Shown here in pieces: positions 43,981-54,940 of a stretch of 64,000 bases of DNA (positions are counted from its first letter, which is position 1; each line of letters begins with the position of its first letter). The position numbers and the translations under genes were made by a program. The notes under the pieces were generated by a model that was not told the origin of the DNA, made no database searches, and saw only the letters and a list, made by a program, of their open reading frames with translations. Origin of the DNA: Nemophila menziesii (taxonomy: Eukaryota > Streptophyta > Magnoliopsida > Boraginales > Hydrophyllaceae); NCBI GenBank assembly GCA_029959085.1, contig JARWIR010000017.1, forward strand, positions 23,115,507 to 23,179,506. The letters are read 5' to 3'.

Positions 43981-45489
43981 TGATGTCTCCTCATTTGTGA
44001 TAATATAATATACTTCAGAGACATCATTTTAGGCTTATTTATTAGTTTATAGGTCGATCTTAGCTTAATTTAGTGCACTTTCCTATTTTGAGTCTTGATT
44101 TGTAGAATTATTATTTTTAGAGCATATTGGGTTTAACTGTTTATTTAGTGTGAAGCTTTAAAGATAATTATGGAGATTAATTAGAGTCCAAGTCAAAGAT
44201 TACAAATTATGGAAAGAGATTTGCATGGAAATTGGAGATAAGGAAACAAAGGCTAAAAAGATGGAAAAGGAAAAGCTGCCTAAATCTGGGATTCTGCATA
44301 CACGTCCAAAGATATGCGTTTTTACCTAAGAAATAGGCCGAATTTGGTAATTTCCTTCTGAAGGGTCAAGATAATTCTGTTGCGATTCTTTTGGTATCTT
44401 ATGGAGCTCAAACCGACCAATAAAGAAGAAGATGTGCTCAAAACGGTCCAGCAGTGTTTATCTTTATTTCCTTACGAATTTGAGTTGGACTAGGAGTCCA
44501 TTACTTTCCTTCTCCTTCAAGAAAACGAATTAGGTCTTCCTATAACCTATAAATACAGCCTCTTAACACTCTAAAATCATCCTTGGCCAGACCCTAAGGC
44601 CAAGAGGAAGCTACAACACAAGAGAAGAACTCTGGAAGGAGCTGTGCAACAACTATGTCTCCTTCAACCTCTTATTTTGTAATTCTTTTCTCTTCTCTTC
44701 TTAGTATGAATTAATTGCTTTTAGTTTGAGTGTTTATCATATATGTATGAACCCTAGTTTTGATTGACATCTATCTAATTTGGGAACTTAATGTTTTACA
44801 TTGAATTATAGTTTTTATTCTCTGTTTATGTGTTTGGATTTATATTCCGTGTTCTTGTGGATGCGCGCCCATATAGAATTACCATCTAGTAATTAGGTCA
44901 CCATTGACAACGGTGTTTAATTACATGTTTAGCACATAACGTCTAGTCTTAGGTCTGATCTGACAACCCAACCTAGCTAGATAATCACTATGGTTTAGTT
45001 CTTGTGACTATTTACCAATTACAGGAAAAGTTTGCTTAGGAAGCCTTATTGACACAGGTAAATCCTATTTTAAACTACCGATAGCATATTGGGACCGATT
45101 AGGGAAATACTACATAATTTACCCTTACATGTTTAGAACGGCAAAACTAGTGGGGATTGCATGCTAATTACTTAAGCTAGACTTTCATACTATCTTCTTT
45201 TCTTTCTTTTATTTATTTTCTGTCTTTAGTTTATTAGTTTAGTTTATTAGAAAACCAAATAAATATTTATCTATCTCTTCTTCCTACTAGCGTATTAGCT
45301 TTTCTATCTTTTATATCCGCACTTGATAATTTGCATAAGTTCTCTCTAACTTTCGTCAGTCCCTGAGGAACGAATCTTCTTATCACTAAAACGTGCATAC
45401 GTCATGTAATACTTGCAGTACAGTGTAAGTTTAGGGTGTGTATTTGCACTTATTTATATCATTATTTTATCACACCTTAGGCCACACAA
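43981..45489 (+). repeat. Element A 5' LTR
   Basis: Starts TGATGTCTCCTC with hairpin partner GAGACATCA 36 bases in. A TATA region CCTATAAATACAGCC lies near 44546. It ends CCACACAA, where the 3' copy has CCACACCA. Family phrases AATTTGCATAAGTTCTC and AAAACGTGCATACGTC lie near the end. Confidence 0.95.
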
Positions 45490-45495
45490 AGTTTT

Positions 45496-45514
45496 TGGCG
45501 CCGCTGCCGGGGAC
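45496..45514 (+). promoter_or_regulatory. Primer-binding site, element A (tRNA-Asp)
   Basis: TGGCGCCGCTGCCGGGGAC, 17 of the first 18 bases complementary to the 3' end of plant tRNA-Asp(GUC), six bases from the LTR. Athila elements use this primer. Confidence 0.9.
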
Positions 45515-45674
45515 TACATCGTTAGTCCTTGTGCAATTATCTTGTGCTTTTATTTTAGTTAGTTTTATTTTACGCTTTTCTTTTTAGTTTTTGTCTTTAC
45601 AGATTTTTTTAGGCGAAAGCAGATTTATTAGGCGATAAAGGTTTCGTGTTATTAGATCCCGAAGAAGCTAATAT

Positions 45675-46771
45675 ATGATGGAAGCTCTAAAGCTCAAGGA
45701 GTTAACCCAACAACTTGAGGAATTACGAGAACAATCACGAAAACTAGCTCAGAGGAATCTAGTACATACCTCACCTTCATGTCCTAGTTGTGGAGTAAGA
45801 GATCACTCGTGGGGACATTGCATGAACAATCCAGCCTCAATTTCCTTCATGCCTTATCAAAGAGACCATTATTCTGATGGTTATTATCAATCTCAAGGAA
45901 ATTACGCTGACTATCAACCCCCACAGAATTACAATTGGGTCGGAGATCAACAGAATTATAATCATAATAATCATTATTATGATGATTATTATCAACCACG
46001 ACCACAATCCTACTATCCTCCACAGCCTATCTATCAAGAAGCGCCGATTTATAATGAAGCTTATCAAGAACCACATCCTTATTCAATGCAGCAAACCATA
46101 CAAGAACAACCTCCGAGTTTGAATTCAAGCATGGCTAAGATGATGAACCTAATTGAAAAGATGGAGAATAACCAGCAAAGAATCCAAAACTCAGATAATG
46201 CGATTGAAAAGCTCGTGCAGACAGTGTCACAAATGGTGGAAAAAACTAAAATCCTTGCAGAAAGGCAACTCCGAAGTGATACTAGTGCTCCAGAAAACAA
46301 AGTTTGTCATGCAGTTGAATTAGGAAGTGGAAAACAACTACCTCCACCAAGACCAGAACCAGAAGCAGTCCCTATTCCAGAAACGGGGGGAGAAAAAACA
46401 ACAGAAGATAAGGTCGAAGAGGTAGTTGAACAAAGAAGTGTCCAAGAGAAGACACCAGAAAAGAAAGAGAGCCCAGTGGTAACCAACACATGTCCTCCTC
46501 CACCATTCCCTTCACATGTCAGAAAGGACAATGACCTGGAATTCAAGAAGTTCGTTGACATGATGAACAAGTTAAAGATCAGCAGCCCGTTTGTAGAAGC
46601 TCTCACAAGAATGTCAAAATACGGTCAATTCATGAAGGACATTCTTTCTAACAAACGAAGATTCGAAGCTAAAGAGATGAATGGATTGCTAGAGGAGTGT
46701 AGTGCTACAAATGAAATCGAGTTACCACCTATTCCCACGAAATCTTGGATGGCACCATCCATGATTATTAA
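45675..46771 (+). pseudogene. Element A truncated Gag (zinc knuckle, coiled coil, Athila C-terminal block), cut by element J
   Basis: The frame starts MMEALKLKELTQQLEELR 160 bases after the PBS. It lacks the retrotrans_gag capsid domain entirely: residues 36-49 are already the zinc knuckle CPSCGVRDHSWGHC, which in element I lies near residue 312. A Tyr/Asn/Gln-rich stretch follows (about 60-140), then a coiled coil (about 155-205), an acidic proline-rich linker, and the Athila block PPPPFPSHVRKDNDLEF with LKISSPFVEALTRMSKYGQF (about 275-315). It loses similarity to gag-protease after LLEECSA. Element J enters within codon 366; beyond it, 52487-52547 supplies the last 20 codons, so the uninterrupted frame would be about 385 codons and contains no protease. 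The frame shows no other lesion. Confidence 0.85.
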
Positions 46772-47584
46772 TGTTGGACAAATGAGATTCTACCCAAGTG
46801 TTGACCATGTTTACGATGTTAGTCGGTGACTCAATTTAAATGAAATGATTCAGATATTAATACGTTTATTCAAGTCGTAAAGATTAACGTAATATATTCA
46901 CTTGGTTAAAATCATTTGAAATTGAATGAGAAATTGAGTCATGTAATTTGGAGAAATTAAAAGAAAAAAATAATAATATATGTTATTTTATTTCTTTTTT
47001 TATAAAACAAAAAAAAGGGTTTTGTTGTGCTTTTGGGCCTTAGGTCCATGACCATTAGCTTTGTTGGGCTTTTGGGCCTTAGGACTATACCTTTTTTGGG
47101 CCTTAGGTGGGGTATGAACTTGGACCATCATCTTTGTTGGGCTTTTGGGCCTTAGTTTCATACATTTGGACTAGCCCAAGTTTTTTTGTTCTTTTAAGTA
47201 AACGTTGTAACTCCAAAATGAAACATCACAACCTTTGGCAAGCCACCTTTTCATTTTCTATAAATAGTTGGCCAACTAAACCATTTTCTTCATTCATTTT
47301 TCAAAAGCATTAAAATTATAAGAGAGAGATAGAAAGAAGCAGCATTATTAAGTTCGTTGAAATTCTTAAGAATTCGTGTGTTAGTTTCTTTTGAATAGTT
47401 TTGTCGTTGTATCCTAGAGGTTGAAGCCAACAAACGTAAGACACCTGTACGTGGCCTAAATACCTTAAAGACATCGGATCCAATCTGAGCCTCGACAAGT
47501 AAAGTTATTTAATTATTTACTTTTATTTTATTTCTGCATTAGTTTCTATATTGTTTTACTGGTTTATACAAACACAACACAACA
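46772..47584 (+). repeat. Element J 5' LTR
   Basis: 813 bp, containing four GGGCTTTTGGGCCTTAGG-type repeats (about 47026-47155) and a TATA region TCTATAAATAGTTGGCC near 47258. CTGGTTTATAC near the LTR end pairs with GTATAAACCAG at 47611-47621 just downstream. Confidence 0.93.
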
Positions 47585-48127
47585 ATTTAAGGTATTTATG
47601 ATTCACGTGGTATAAACCAGAAAACATTTTCTTTTTTATGTTTTATAAACTTTACTTTTGGAATTTTTTTTTGGGTCTGTGTATACAGAACATGAATATT
47701 ACATTCTATTTCTTTTCTCTTATTCTGATTTCTAGGCTTGTGTATACATACTAGAAAAATACTCGCTTACTAACGTCATATTACGTTGTAATATTAGTGT
47801 GTTTTTTAACAACTAATATCAATCTTGCTAGTATCGGCATACTTGTCGAACCTTGTGGTTTAAAAATTTTCCGCTAAAAGAATTCTTAATTGATTGAGAT
47901 TCTTCTTTTACGTGAATTGATTATCTCTTTAATTTCTTCGATCCTCTACAACAAGAATATAAAAACTTGGGGGACTAACAAGAATATAAAAACTTGGGAA
48001 ATTAAAATTAATTTAATCATTTTGTCGTAAGAAATAATCAAGTTTTTGTGTTGTCTTTTAGTGAGAAAGGTTGAATAATTCGTTTGTTCGAATTATCTAT
48101 AATATTGTGTAATCCTTGGTAATTGAA

Positions 48128-48830
48128 ATGATGTCTACCAAGACAAACAATATGTCCAGAAATGATGGAATCGATAACAACATACCATCAGCAATTTCAC
48201 TTATGTAAAATACATTTGTGGGACATGATCCCGACTCTTATAGACCCGTTGAGGAGTCTAAGAGGTTAAATAGAAATGACAATTTGTGTAAAGGAATAGA
48301 TGGCCGAAATCACAGAGGGTAAAGGCAATTCCATGAAAGGAAAATAAGGCCAAGCAACCATTACTAAGATCAAATAAGATTGATTTTACTACATTAGTTT
48401 AAAGTAAATTTGGTTGGCAATACCGAACACTGGTGGGTGGATACTTGGGCCACCTGACATGTATGTTCAAGAAGTAAATTTGCTAGTAAACGTCGGGTTA
48501 CTATCTAATGTGAACTTCAATTCTCAGAAGAAATGTGAAGTATGCGTTGAGTCAAAAATTAACAAAAACCTCATTTAAATCTATAGAAAAGGACTTTGGT
48601 ACCTTTAGAGTTAAGTCACAGTGACAAATGTAACTTGAAATTTGTGCAAACTAAAAGTGGTAAAAAGTATTTCATAAATTTCATCGACGATTGCACAAGG
48701 TATTGTCAAATATACTTGCTTCGAAGTGAGGATGAGGACTCAGAAGCATTTATGCAATACAAAAATGAAGTTGAGAATCAACTAAATAAAAAAGATTAAG
48801 AATCTTAGTACAGATAGGGGAGGAGAATAC
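48128..48830 (+). pseudogene. Element J gag/protease/integrase scraps
   Basis: From about 48128 a frame opens (MMSTKTNNMSRNDGI) and stops after some 25 codons. Near 48424 a fragment WWVDTWAT resembles the start of a copia protease but in decayed form, and at 48596-48799 HSDKCNLKFVQTKSGKKYFI with DDCTRYCQIYLL matches the integrase N-terminal core. Most of gag, the zinc knuckle and the protease are absent. The frame shifts by one near 48795. Confidence 0.7.
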
Positions 48831-51008
48831 GTGTCTCCTTTTGAAGAGTTTTGCGCTAAACATGGAATCATACATCAAACCACGGCCCCCTACTCGCCTC
48901 AACAAAACGGGATTGCTGAACGTAAGAACCGCACGTTGAAGGAAATGATGAATGCCTTGTTGATTAACTCAGGGTTACCACAAAACTTGTGGGGAGAGGC
49001 TTTACTCACCGCAAATCACATCCTCAACAAGGTACCACACAAGAAGGTAGATAAAACTCCTTACGAATTATGGAAAGGAAAACCACCTTCCTTCAAATAC
49101 TTAAAAGTGTGGGGATGCTTGGCAAAGGTAGCAATTCCTGCTCCTAAAATGGTCAAAATAGGACCAAAGACCATCGATTGCGTCTTTATTGGATATGCTC
49201 ACAACAGTGCTGCATATAGATTCCTTGTACACAAATCTTGTCATGTTGACATTAACGACAATACGGTGATTGAATCAAGAAATGCACATTTCTTTGAAAC
49301 AACCTTTCCGTACAAGACCACACCAGAATATAGTTCCTTAAAAAGAACACGTGATGCAATTGAAGAAAAGCAAGATCAAGAATCATTGCCAACTGAAAAG
49401 CAAGATCAAGAATCATTGCCAAATGAAGGAGAACCAAGAAGAAGTAAGCGGATTAGAACCTCTACGTCTTTTGGTCCTGACTTTCTATCTTACATGCTAG
49501 ATGACGAACCGCGAACATTCAAGGAGGCTATGTCAAACCCTGACGCCCCATACTGGAAAGAAGCGGTAAATAGCGAGATAGATTCCATTATGCAAAACCA
49601 TACATGGGAACTAGTGGATCTCCCTCCTGGGAATAAACCACTTGGATGCAAATGGATATTCAAGAAGAAACTAAAGACCGATGGGTCTATTGAAAAATAC
49701 AAGGCTCGCCTTGTTGTAAAAGGTTATAGTCAAAAAGAAGGACTTGATTATTTTGATACTTATTCTCCAGTCACGAGAATATCATCCATTCGAATGTTAA
49801 TCGCTATAGCGTCAATATACAAGCTCGAAATACATCAAATGGATGTAAAAACAGCCTTCCTAAATGGATAACTAAATGAAGAGATATATATGGAACAACC
49901 TGAGGGTTACGTAGTTCCAGGTAAGGAGAAGCAAGTATGTAAGATTGTTAAATCTTTATATGGTTTAAAACAGGCACCGAAGCAATGGCATGACAAATTT
50001 GATAGATTCATGATCTCGAATGATTTCAAGATCAATGAATGTGACAAATGCGTTTATGTAAAACAAAATGAGACTGGATATGTCATTGTCTGTTTATATG
50101 TGGATGATATGTTAATCATTGGAAGTAACAATGATATGGTTAAATTTACCAAAAGGATGCTTTCAAGTAAGTTTGACATGAAAGATCTAGGCCTTGCGGA
50201 TGTTATTTTGGGTATCAAGATTCTCCGAACATCTGAAGGTATTATACTATCTCAGTCACACTATATTGAGAAAGTATTAAACAAATTTAGTAATGGTGAC
50301 ACAAATATCGCCAAGACACCAGTTGATGTAAATTTACATCTTGCTAAGAACACTGGTGATATGATCAACCAGTTGGAGTACTCTCGGATTATTGGGAGTC
50401 TCATGTACTTAACAAACTGCACTAGGCCAGATATAGCACATGCAGTAAGCAAGCTAAGTAGGTTTACAAATAATCCGGGGAAGAACCACTGGATTTCTAT
50501 TATAAGAGTTCTAAGGTATCTTAGATACACTTTGAACGAAGGGTTGTTGTACACAGGATATCCAGCTGTACTAGAAGGATACAGTGATGCAAACTGGATA
50601 TCAGACTCCACCGACTCAAAATCCACAAGTGGATTTGTCTACATGTTAGGAGGAGCAGCTGTGTCTTGGAAATCCACTAAGCAAACGTGCATAGCCAGAT
50701 CAACTATGGAATCTAAGTTTATATCTTTAGACAAAGCTGCTGAAGAAGCCGAGTGGCTTCGGAATTTCCTAGAGGATATTCCTAATTGGCCAAAGCCTGT
50801 GTCAGCTATCTGCATACATTGCGATAGTCAAAGTGCCATTGGTAGGGCACTAAATGAAATGTATAACGGTAAGTCTAGACACATACGTCGTAGACACAAT
50901 ACCGTTAGACAATTGCTCTCAAACGGAGTTATCACAATGGATTATGTTCGATCAAAGGATAATATAGCGGATCCACTGACCAAAGGTCTACAAAGAGAGC
51001 AAGTGTGA
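48831..51008 (+). pseudogene. Element J pol: integrase, reverse transcriptase, RNase H with one internal stop
   Basis: Integrase (TAPYSPQQNGIAERKNRTL, near 48880), LPQNLWGEALLTANHIL, KYLKVWGCLAKV; a duplicated EKQDQESLP segment near 49366-49420; RT (GCKWIFKKKLKTDGSIEKYK, ARLVVKGYSQKEGLDYFDTY, MDVKTAFLNG); a single TAA at 49869-49871; the same frame continues with the catalytic YVDD in [11 protein letters not shown] near 50093; RNase H ([39 protein letters not shown]) and the typical copia ending [10 protein letters not shown] near 50970. Apart from the one stop the 726 codons are open. Confidence 0.92.
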
Positions 51009-51666
51009 GTGTTGTCAAGGGGAATGGGTCTTAAGCCTACGAAAGCTGAGTTGCCATGATGGGAGCCCTACCTAGCAGAGTGGAGATCCCACAATCTAGG
51101 TTCAAAGGGAAAACTGAATCATGAAACTGCAACTTGGTGCGACGCACTGTGGGGAGACCTCCCCAAACCATTCCTAGGAAAAAATTAAACAGTGCTACTC
51201 GTAAAAGTGAAGGATAAGTTAAACTTTTAATGGTTCTTGTATCTTAGATAACATAAGATAGAGTAATGCAGAATACTCTCGACAAGAGACCACCTATATG
51301 AATAACATGGGTAGGGCCTTCCCTACGAGAATTTTTAAAGGCGAAATTCTCCGACGGTTATTCATGAAATACCAGGAGTTGTCCAGGGCCGTAAATGGAC
51401 ACAACCGTGAGAACCAAATAATGTTTGGAAGTATACTATGTAAGTTCTATTGTCTTGGTTTACACAAAAGCTGAATAGTTCAAGACATCACGTTCACTAG
51501 TTAGCAAGTAAATCCGATAGCTCTTACTACAGAAGGTTCAAGGCCAAAAAACTACCTTTCTCGATGTAGTATTCTTCTATGCTTCTCTCTCGCTCTCTCC
51601 CAAGTGTTTAGCATTCTTTTGCATAATATTTTGAGGTGGTTAGTCAATTTTCATTCATGTGGGGAT

Positions 51667-52481
51667 TGTTGGACAAATGAGATTCTACCCAAGTGTTGAC
51701 CATGTTTACGATGTTAGTCGGTGACTCAATTTAAATGAAATGATTCAGATATTAATACGTTTATTCAAGTCGTAAAGATTAACGTAATATATTCACTTGG
51801 TTAAAATCATTTGAAATTGAATGAGAAATTGAGTCATGTAATTTGGAGAAATTTAAAGAAAAAAATAATAATATATGTTATTTTATTTCTTTTTTTATAA
51901 AACAAAAAAAAAAGGGTTTTGTTGTGCTTTTGGGTCTTAGGTCCATGACCATTAGCTTTGTTGGGCTTTTGGGCCTTAGGACTATACCTTTTTTGGGCCT
52001 TAGGTGGGGTATGAACTTGGACCATCATCTTTGTTGGGCTTTTGGGCCTTAGTTTCATACATTTGGACTAGCCCAAGTTTTTTTGTTCTTTTAAGTAAAC
52101 GTTGTAACTCCAAAATGAAACATCACAACCTTTGGCAAGCCACCTTTTCATTTTCTATAAATAGTTGGCCAACTAAACCATTTTCTTCATTCATTTTTCA
52201 AAAGCATTAAAATTATAAGAGAGAGATAGAAAGAAGCAGCATTATTAAGTTCGTTGAAATTCTTAAGAATTCGTGTGTTAGTTTCTTTTGAATAGTTTTG
52301 TCGTTGTATCCTGGAGGTTGAAGCCAACAAACGTAAGACACCTGTACGTGGCCTAAATACCTTAAAGACATCGGATCCAATCTGAGCCTCGACAAGTAAA
52401 GTTATTTAATTATTTACTTTTATTTTATTTCTGCATTAGTTTCTATATTGTTTTACTGGTTTATACAAACACAACACAACA
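51667..52481 (+). repeat. Element J 3' LTR
   Basis: 815 bp, nearly identical to 46772-47584. Confidence 0.95.
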
Positions 52482-52486
52482 ATTAA

Positions 52487-52547
52487 GAATCGAGCTGAAA
52501 AGTTCGTGGGAATTAAAGGCAAAGGGTGGAAATTTCGTCATCCTTAA
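52487..52547 (+). pseudogene. Element A gag C-terminal piece after element J
   Basis: In the frame of 45675-46771 (one ATTAA copy removed) this gives 20 further codons and ends in TAA at 52545-52547. It has no protease motif. Confidence 0.75.
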
Positions 52548-52869
52548 TCAAGGTAACACGTTTAACTTTGAAAGACGTTAAACAAAAGTGTTATACGGGA
52601 GACAACCCGTAATTTCGTTTATGTTTTTACATTTTTAGTTTTATTTATTTATTTATTTATGTTTAGCTTAGTTAATTTTAGTTGATATTGCATATTTGAG
52701 AAAGGTATTAGTGTTTTTGATGATTAGGTATTGGAGAAATCGAGTTAGGGAAGCGAGCAAAATTTTTCGGACAGAAACTTCGGCAAGTCATATCTTTGCG
52801 CTCGTATGTCGAAATCAGGTGATCTTTGAGCCTAAACTGCATAACTTTTCGAGATCTAGCTGATGGGGA

Positions 52870-53220
52870 GGTTTTTGCCAAGTGCGGTACACCGGATCTC
52901 AGCCGCGGTGCACCGCAGGGTAGAAACCCGTGCCACGGTAGCAGCCACGTGTTGTGTACAGAAAAGAAAAAAAATAGCTGATGGGTCCGGTATACCGGAC
53001 CCTATACCGCGCCCGCACAAACACGTTCCACGGGGTAGGTCCACGGGTATTTTGACGTAGGAAGCGCGGAGCACCCCCGCGGTACACCGCACCCTGGTCC
53101 GCAGAGCAAAAACACGTGCCACGGGGTCCTACCACGGGTGTTAACCAGTGAGCAAAAATTTTCATCAGATATCGCGGTGTACCCCACGGTACACCCCATG
53201 GTTCGCAGGGGTAGTCCGCA
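52870..53220. repeat. Palindromic GGTGTACCGC/TCCGGT array inside element A
   Basis: A strongly GC-rich block with many units: GCGGTACACCGG, GCGGTGCACCGC, GGGTCCGGTATACCGGACCC (a perfect 20-bp palindrome at 52983-53002), GCGGTACACCGC, GCGGTGTACC, and interspersed CACGTGCCACGGGG and GGTCCGCA. The same units form the U3 arrays of Sirevirus-type LTRs G and E in this window, while the flanks show no Sirevirus LTR sequence. About 40 bases downstream is CTATATGAAG (53258-53267), TATA-like on the plus strand. Long frames across it on both strands are compositional. Confidence 0.75.
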
Positions 53221-53644
53221 CGAGCCGCCAGAGAGAGAAAAGAAAGGGTTTTAAGGCTATATGAAGATCTAATGCTCATTATTCCGAATTTTATAAACCT
53301 TAAACCTCTTTCTCTTCTCCAAAACTCTCCCAACTCCATTGAAGCTCATTAAAACCTTCACCAATCATCAAAACACTACCCAATCACCATGAAAACACAT
53401 CCAATTCATTCTCCACATTATTATAAGGAAGATTCAACCACCCATATCATACCAAAACACCTTGAATCCAAGAATCAAGAGCCAAAATTTTCGAAATTCA
53501 TCCTACAATTTCTTAAATCCAAGCCGGCCCATTACAAATCCACCTTACCCACATAGAGATTCATCCTCAATTCACCTATCCTAGGCCAAATCAAGCTTGT
53601 TCAATCAATAATTCACAAGTTCAAATTTCAAGGGTTGCTAAAGC

Positions 53645-53659
53645 TTTGAGTTGGGGGTT
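53645..53659 (+). promoter_or_regulatory. Internal purine tract 1, element A
   Basis: TTTGAGTTGGGGGTT, matching the terminal polypurine tract at 55758, and equivalent to 31437-31450 in element B. A start codon follows at 53668. Confidence 0.6.
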
Positions 53660-53667
53660 AATTGAAG

Positions 53668-54019
53668 ATGACTAATAGAACAACAATTTTAGCTACCAAG
53701 AGGGAGGTGAAGAGTAACAAGGGATTGGATTTAAACAAAGAAATCAATTGACAAAGGTTCTAGTTCTAAATCAAAGGGTAAAGAGAAAGTTGAGAAGAGT
53801 GGAATACATTTGTTTGATCGTAATGATAAGCTTTACTTTTATGCAAAGGAGAAAACTCAACCTCAACAAGATCCTGCACCCAAAGAAAAAGAGGATACTT
53901 CAAGGGCCCTGAAGACTTCTGCGGAAAAACAGTTAAAGGAACTACCTTTCTCTTATAAGATAGTATTTGAAGAAGAAGTTGAAGGAGAATACATGAAGAT
54001 TCGTGGAGATTTGGAATGA
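53668..54019 (+). pseudogene. Small lysine/glutamate-rich ORF in the 3' half of element A (one frameshift)
   Basis: ATG at 53668 gives MTNRTTILATKREVKSNKG and stops at 53749-53751. The +1 frame then continues SIDKGSSSKSKGKEKVEKSG, IHLFDRNDKLYFYAKEKTQP, and ends EGEYMKIRGDLE at 54019. Similar amino-acid character on both sides suggests one ORF of about 115 codons with a single frameshift. Highly charged, no recognised domain. It sits where Athila relatives carry extra or env-like ORFs, but nothing shows an envelope protein (no signal peptide or membrane helix). Confidence 0.4.
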
Positions 54020-54350
54020 TGGGGTTGTTTGTGAATTGTATTATGTGAGGAGAAGAAGAAGAAGATGTGGCACAGTTGATCTATGAGGAGGTGATACGGA
54101 TTTTCGATCTCTCCCATGACGTTATATAATGCAATATCCTATTATGATCACGTGTCCTGAACGAAAAGCGAAGAAGAAGTTGGGTGAAGAAGATACATTA
54201 GAATTTAATCCGAGTATCAACAAGGCGAGGTAATAGCCTCGAAGAGTATGTTTTCTTTCTTCCCTACCATTTCTTTATGTGCAATATGTATGCTAATTTT
54301 AAATTTTATTTTTCTTGAGTCTTTTTCGAGTCGTGGGGACACGGCTCATT

Positions 54351-54370
54351 TTTGAGTTGGGGGTGGGGAT
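54351..54370 (+). promoter_or_regulatory. Internal purine tract 2, element A
   Basis: TTTGAGTTGGGGGTGGGGAT, preceded by GTCGTGGGGACACGGCTCAT. Both are conserved in element B (minus, 31061-31100). Confidence 0.6.
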
Positions 54371-54919
54371 TCGTTGTCCACATCTTCCTTTTTGTTGTTA
54401 CATAAAATTTAAATTTTTTTGGGTTGAATTAGGCATATAATATCTTTGAATGTACCTATTTGAGTATGATTTTATTAAGTTAATGATAGTAAGTAGTATG
54501 TTTTTGAAAGATGTCATAAGTTTGTTTAGATGCATGTATGAAAACAGGAAATAAAGGATAGAAAAGTTAATGAGCAATGCTAAGAAGTATGTTGAAACTT
54601 AGGGAGAGTTATTTGGTGTGTAGAACGTGAGGTTTAAAGTTAGTTGAAAACCCACTTGTCTATGAACTAATAGTGAAAAAGTAACGAAATCCGGTAGTTA
54701 GAAAAATGAATAAGGCAGTTCTTTCATGTTAAAACACTTGATGCCTTTTATACTTTCTCACCCTTTTGTTTGATATTATTGTTATTTATCCGTCTTAGCC
54801 CCTCTGAGCCTTTCTAAAGACTTTTATTGAACCACATTATAATCCATACCCTTAGTTTGTAGGACTTATCTATATGACCCGCACTCGAATCGCAAAACCT
54901 GAGACAACTCGTTTTAGAG

Positions 54920-54940
54920 CTTGAGTTTGGGGTGGTGGGT
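54920..54940 (+). promoter_or_regulatory. Internal purine tract 3, element A
   Basis: CTTGAGTTTGGGGTGGTGGG followed by TTTCAT; the matching block in element B is 30511-30531, with shared upstream text ATATGACCCGCACT. Confidence 0.6.

Larger units (their letters stand above)
46772..52481 (+). mobile_element. Element J: young, gag-deficient Ty1/copia element inserted in element A
   Basis: LTRs of 813 bp (46772-47584) and 815 bp (51667-52481), ends TGTTGGACAAATG...ACACAACA, flanked by the perfect duplication ATTAA (46767-46771, 52482-52486). The LTRs differ by three substitutions and one 2-bp indel. Despite this, gag and the protease region are reduced to scraps and the first part of pol is frame-shifted; only 48831-51008 is nearly open. 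A polypurine tract GTGGGGAT abuts the 3' LTR at 51659-51666. The primer-binding site is not clear. Confidence 0.95.

Noticed and set aside
45837..46300. Frames antisense to element A gag
   Set aside because: Shadows of the AT-rich Asn/Tyr/Gln codons of gag; no independent support.
52899..53339. 146-codon minus-strand frame and overlapping shorter frames
   Set aside because: GC-rich palindromic array lacking stop codons by composition; no domain.
53668..54019. Envelope-like gene in element A
   Set aside because: No signal peptide, membrane helix or cysteine pattern; the product is short and highly charged.
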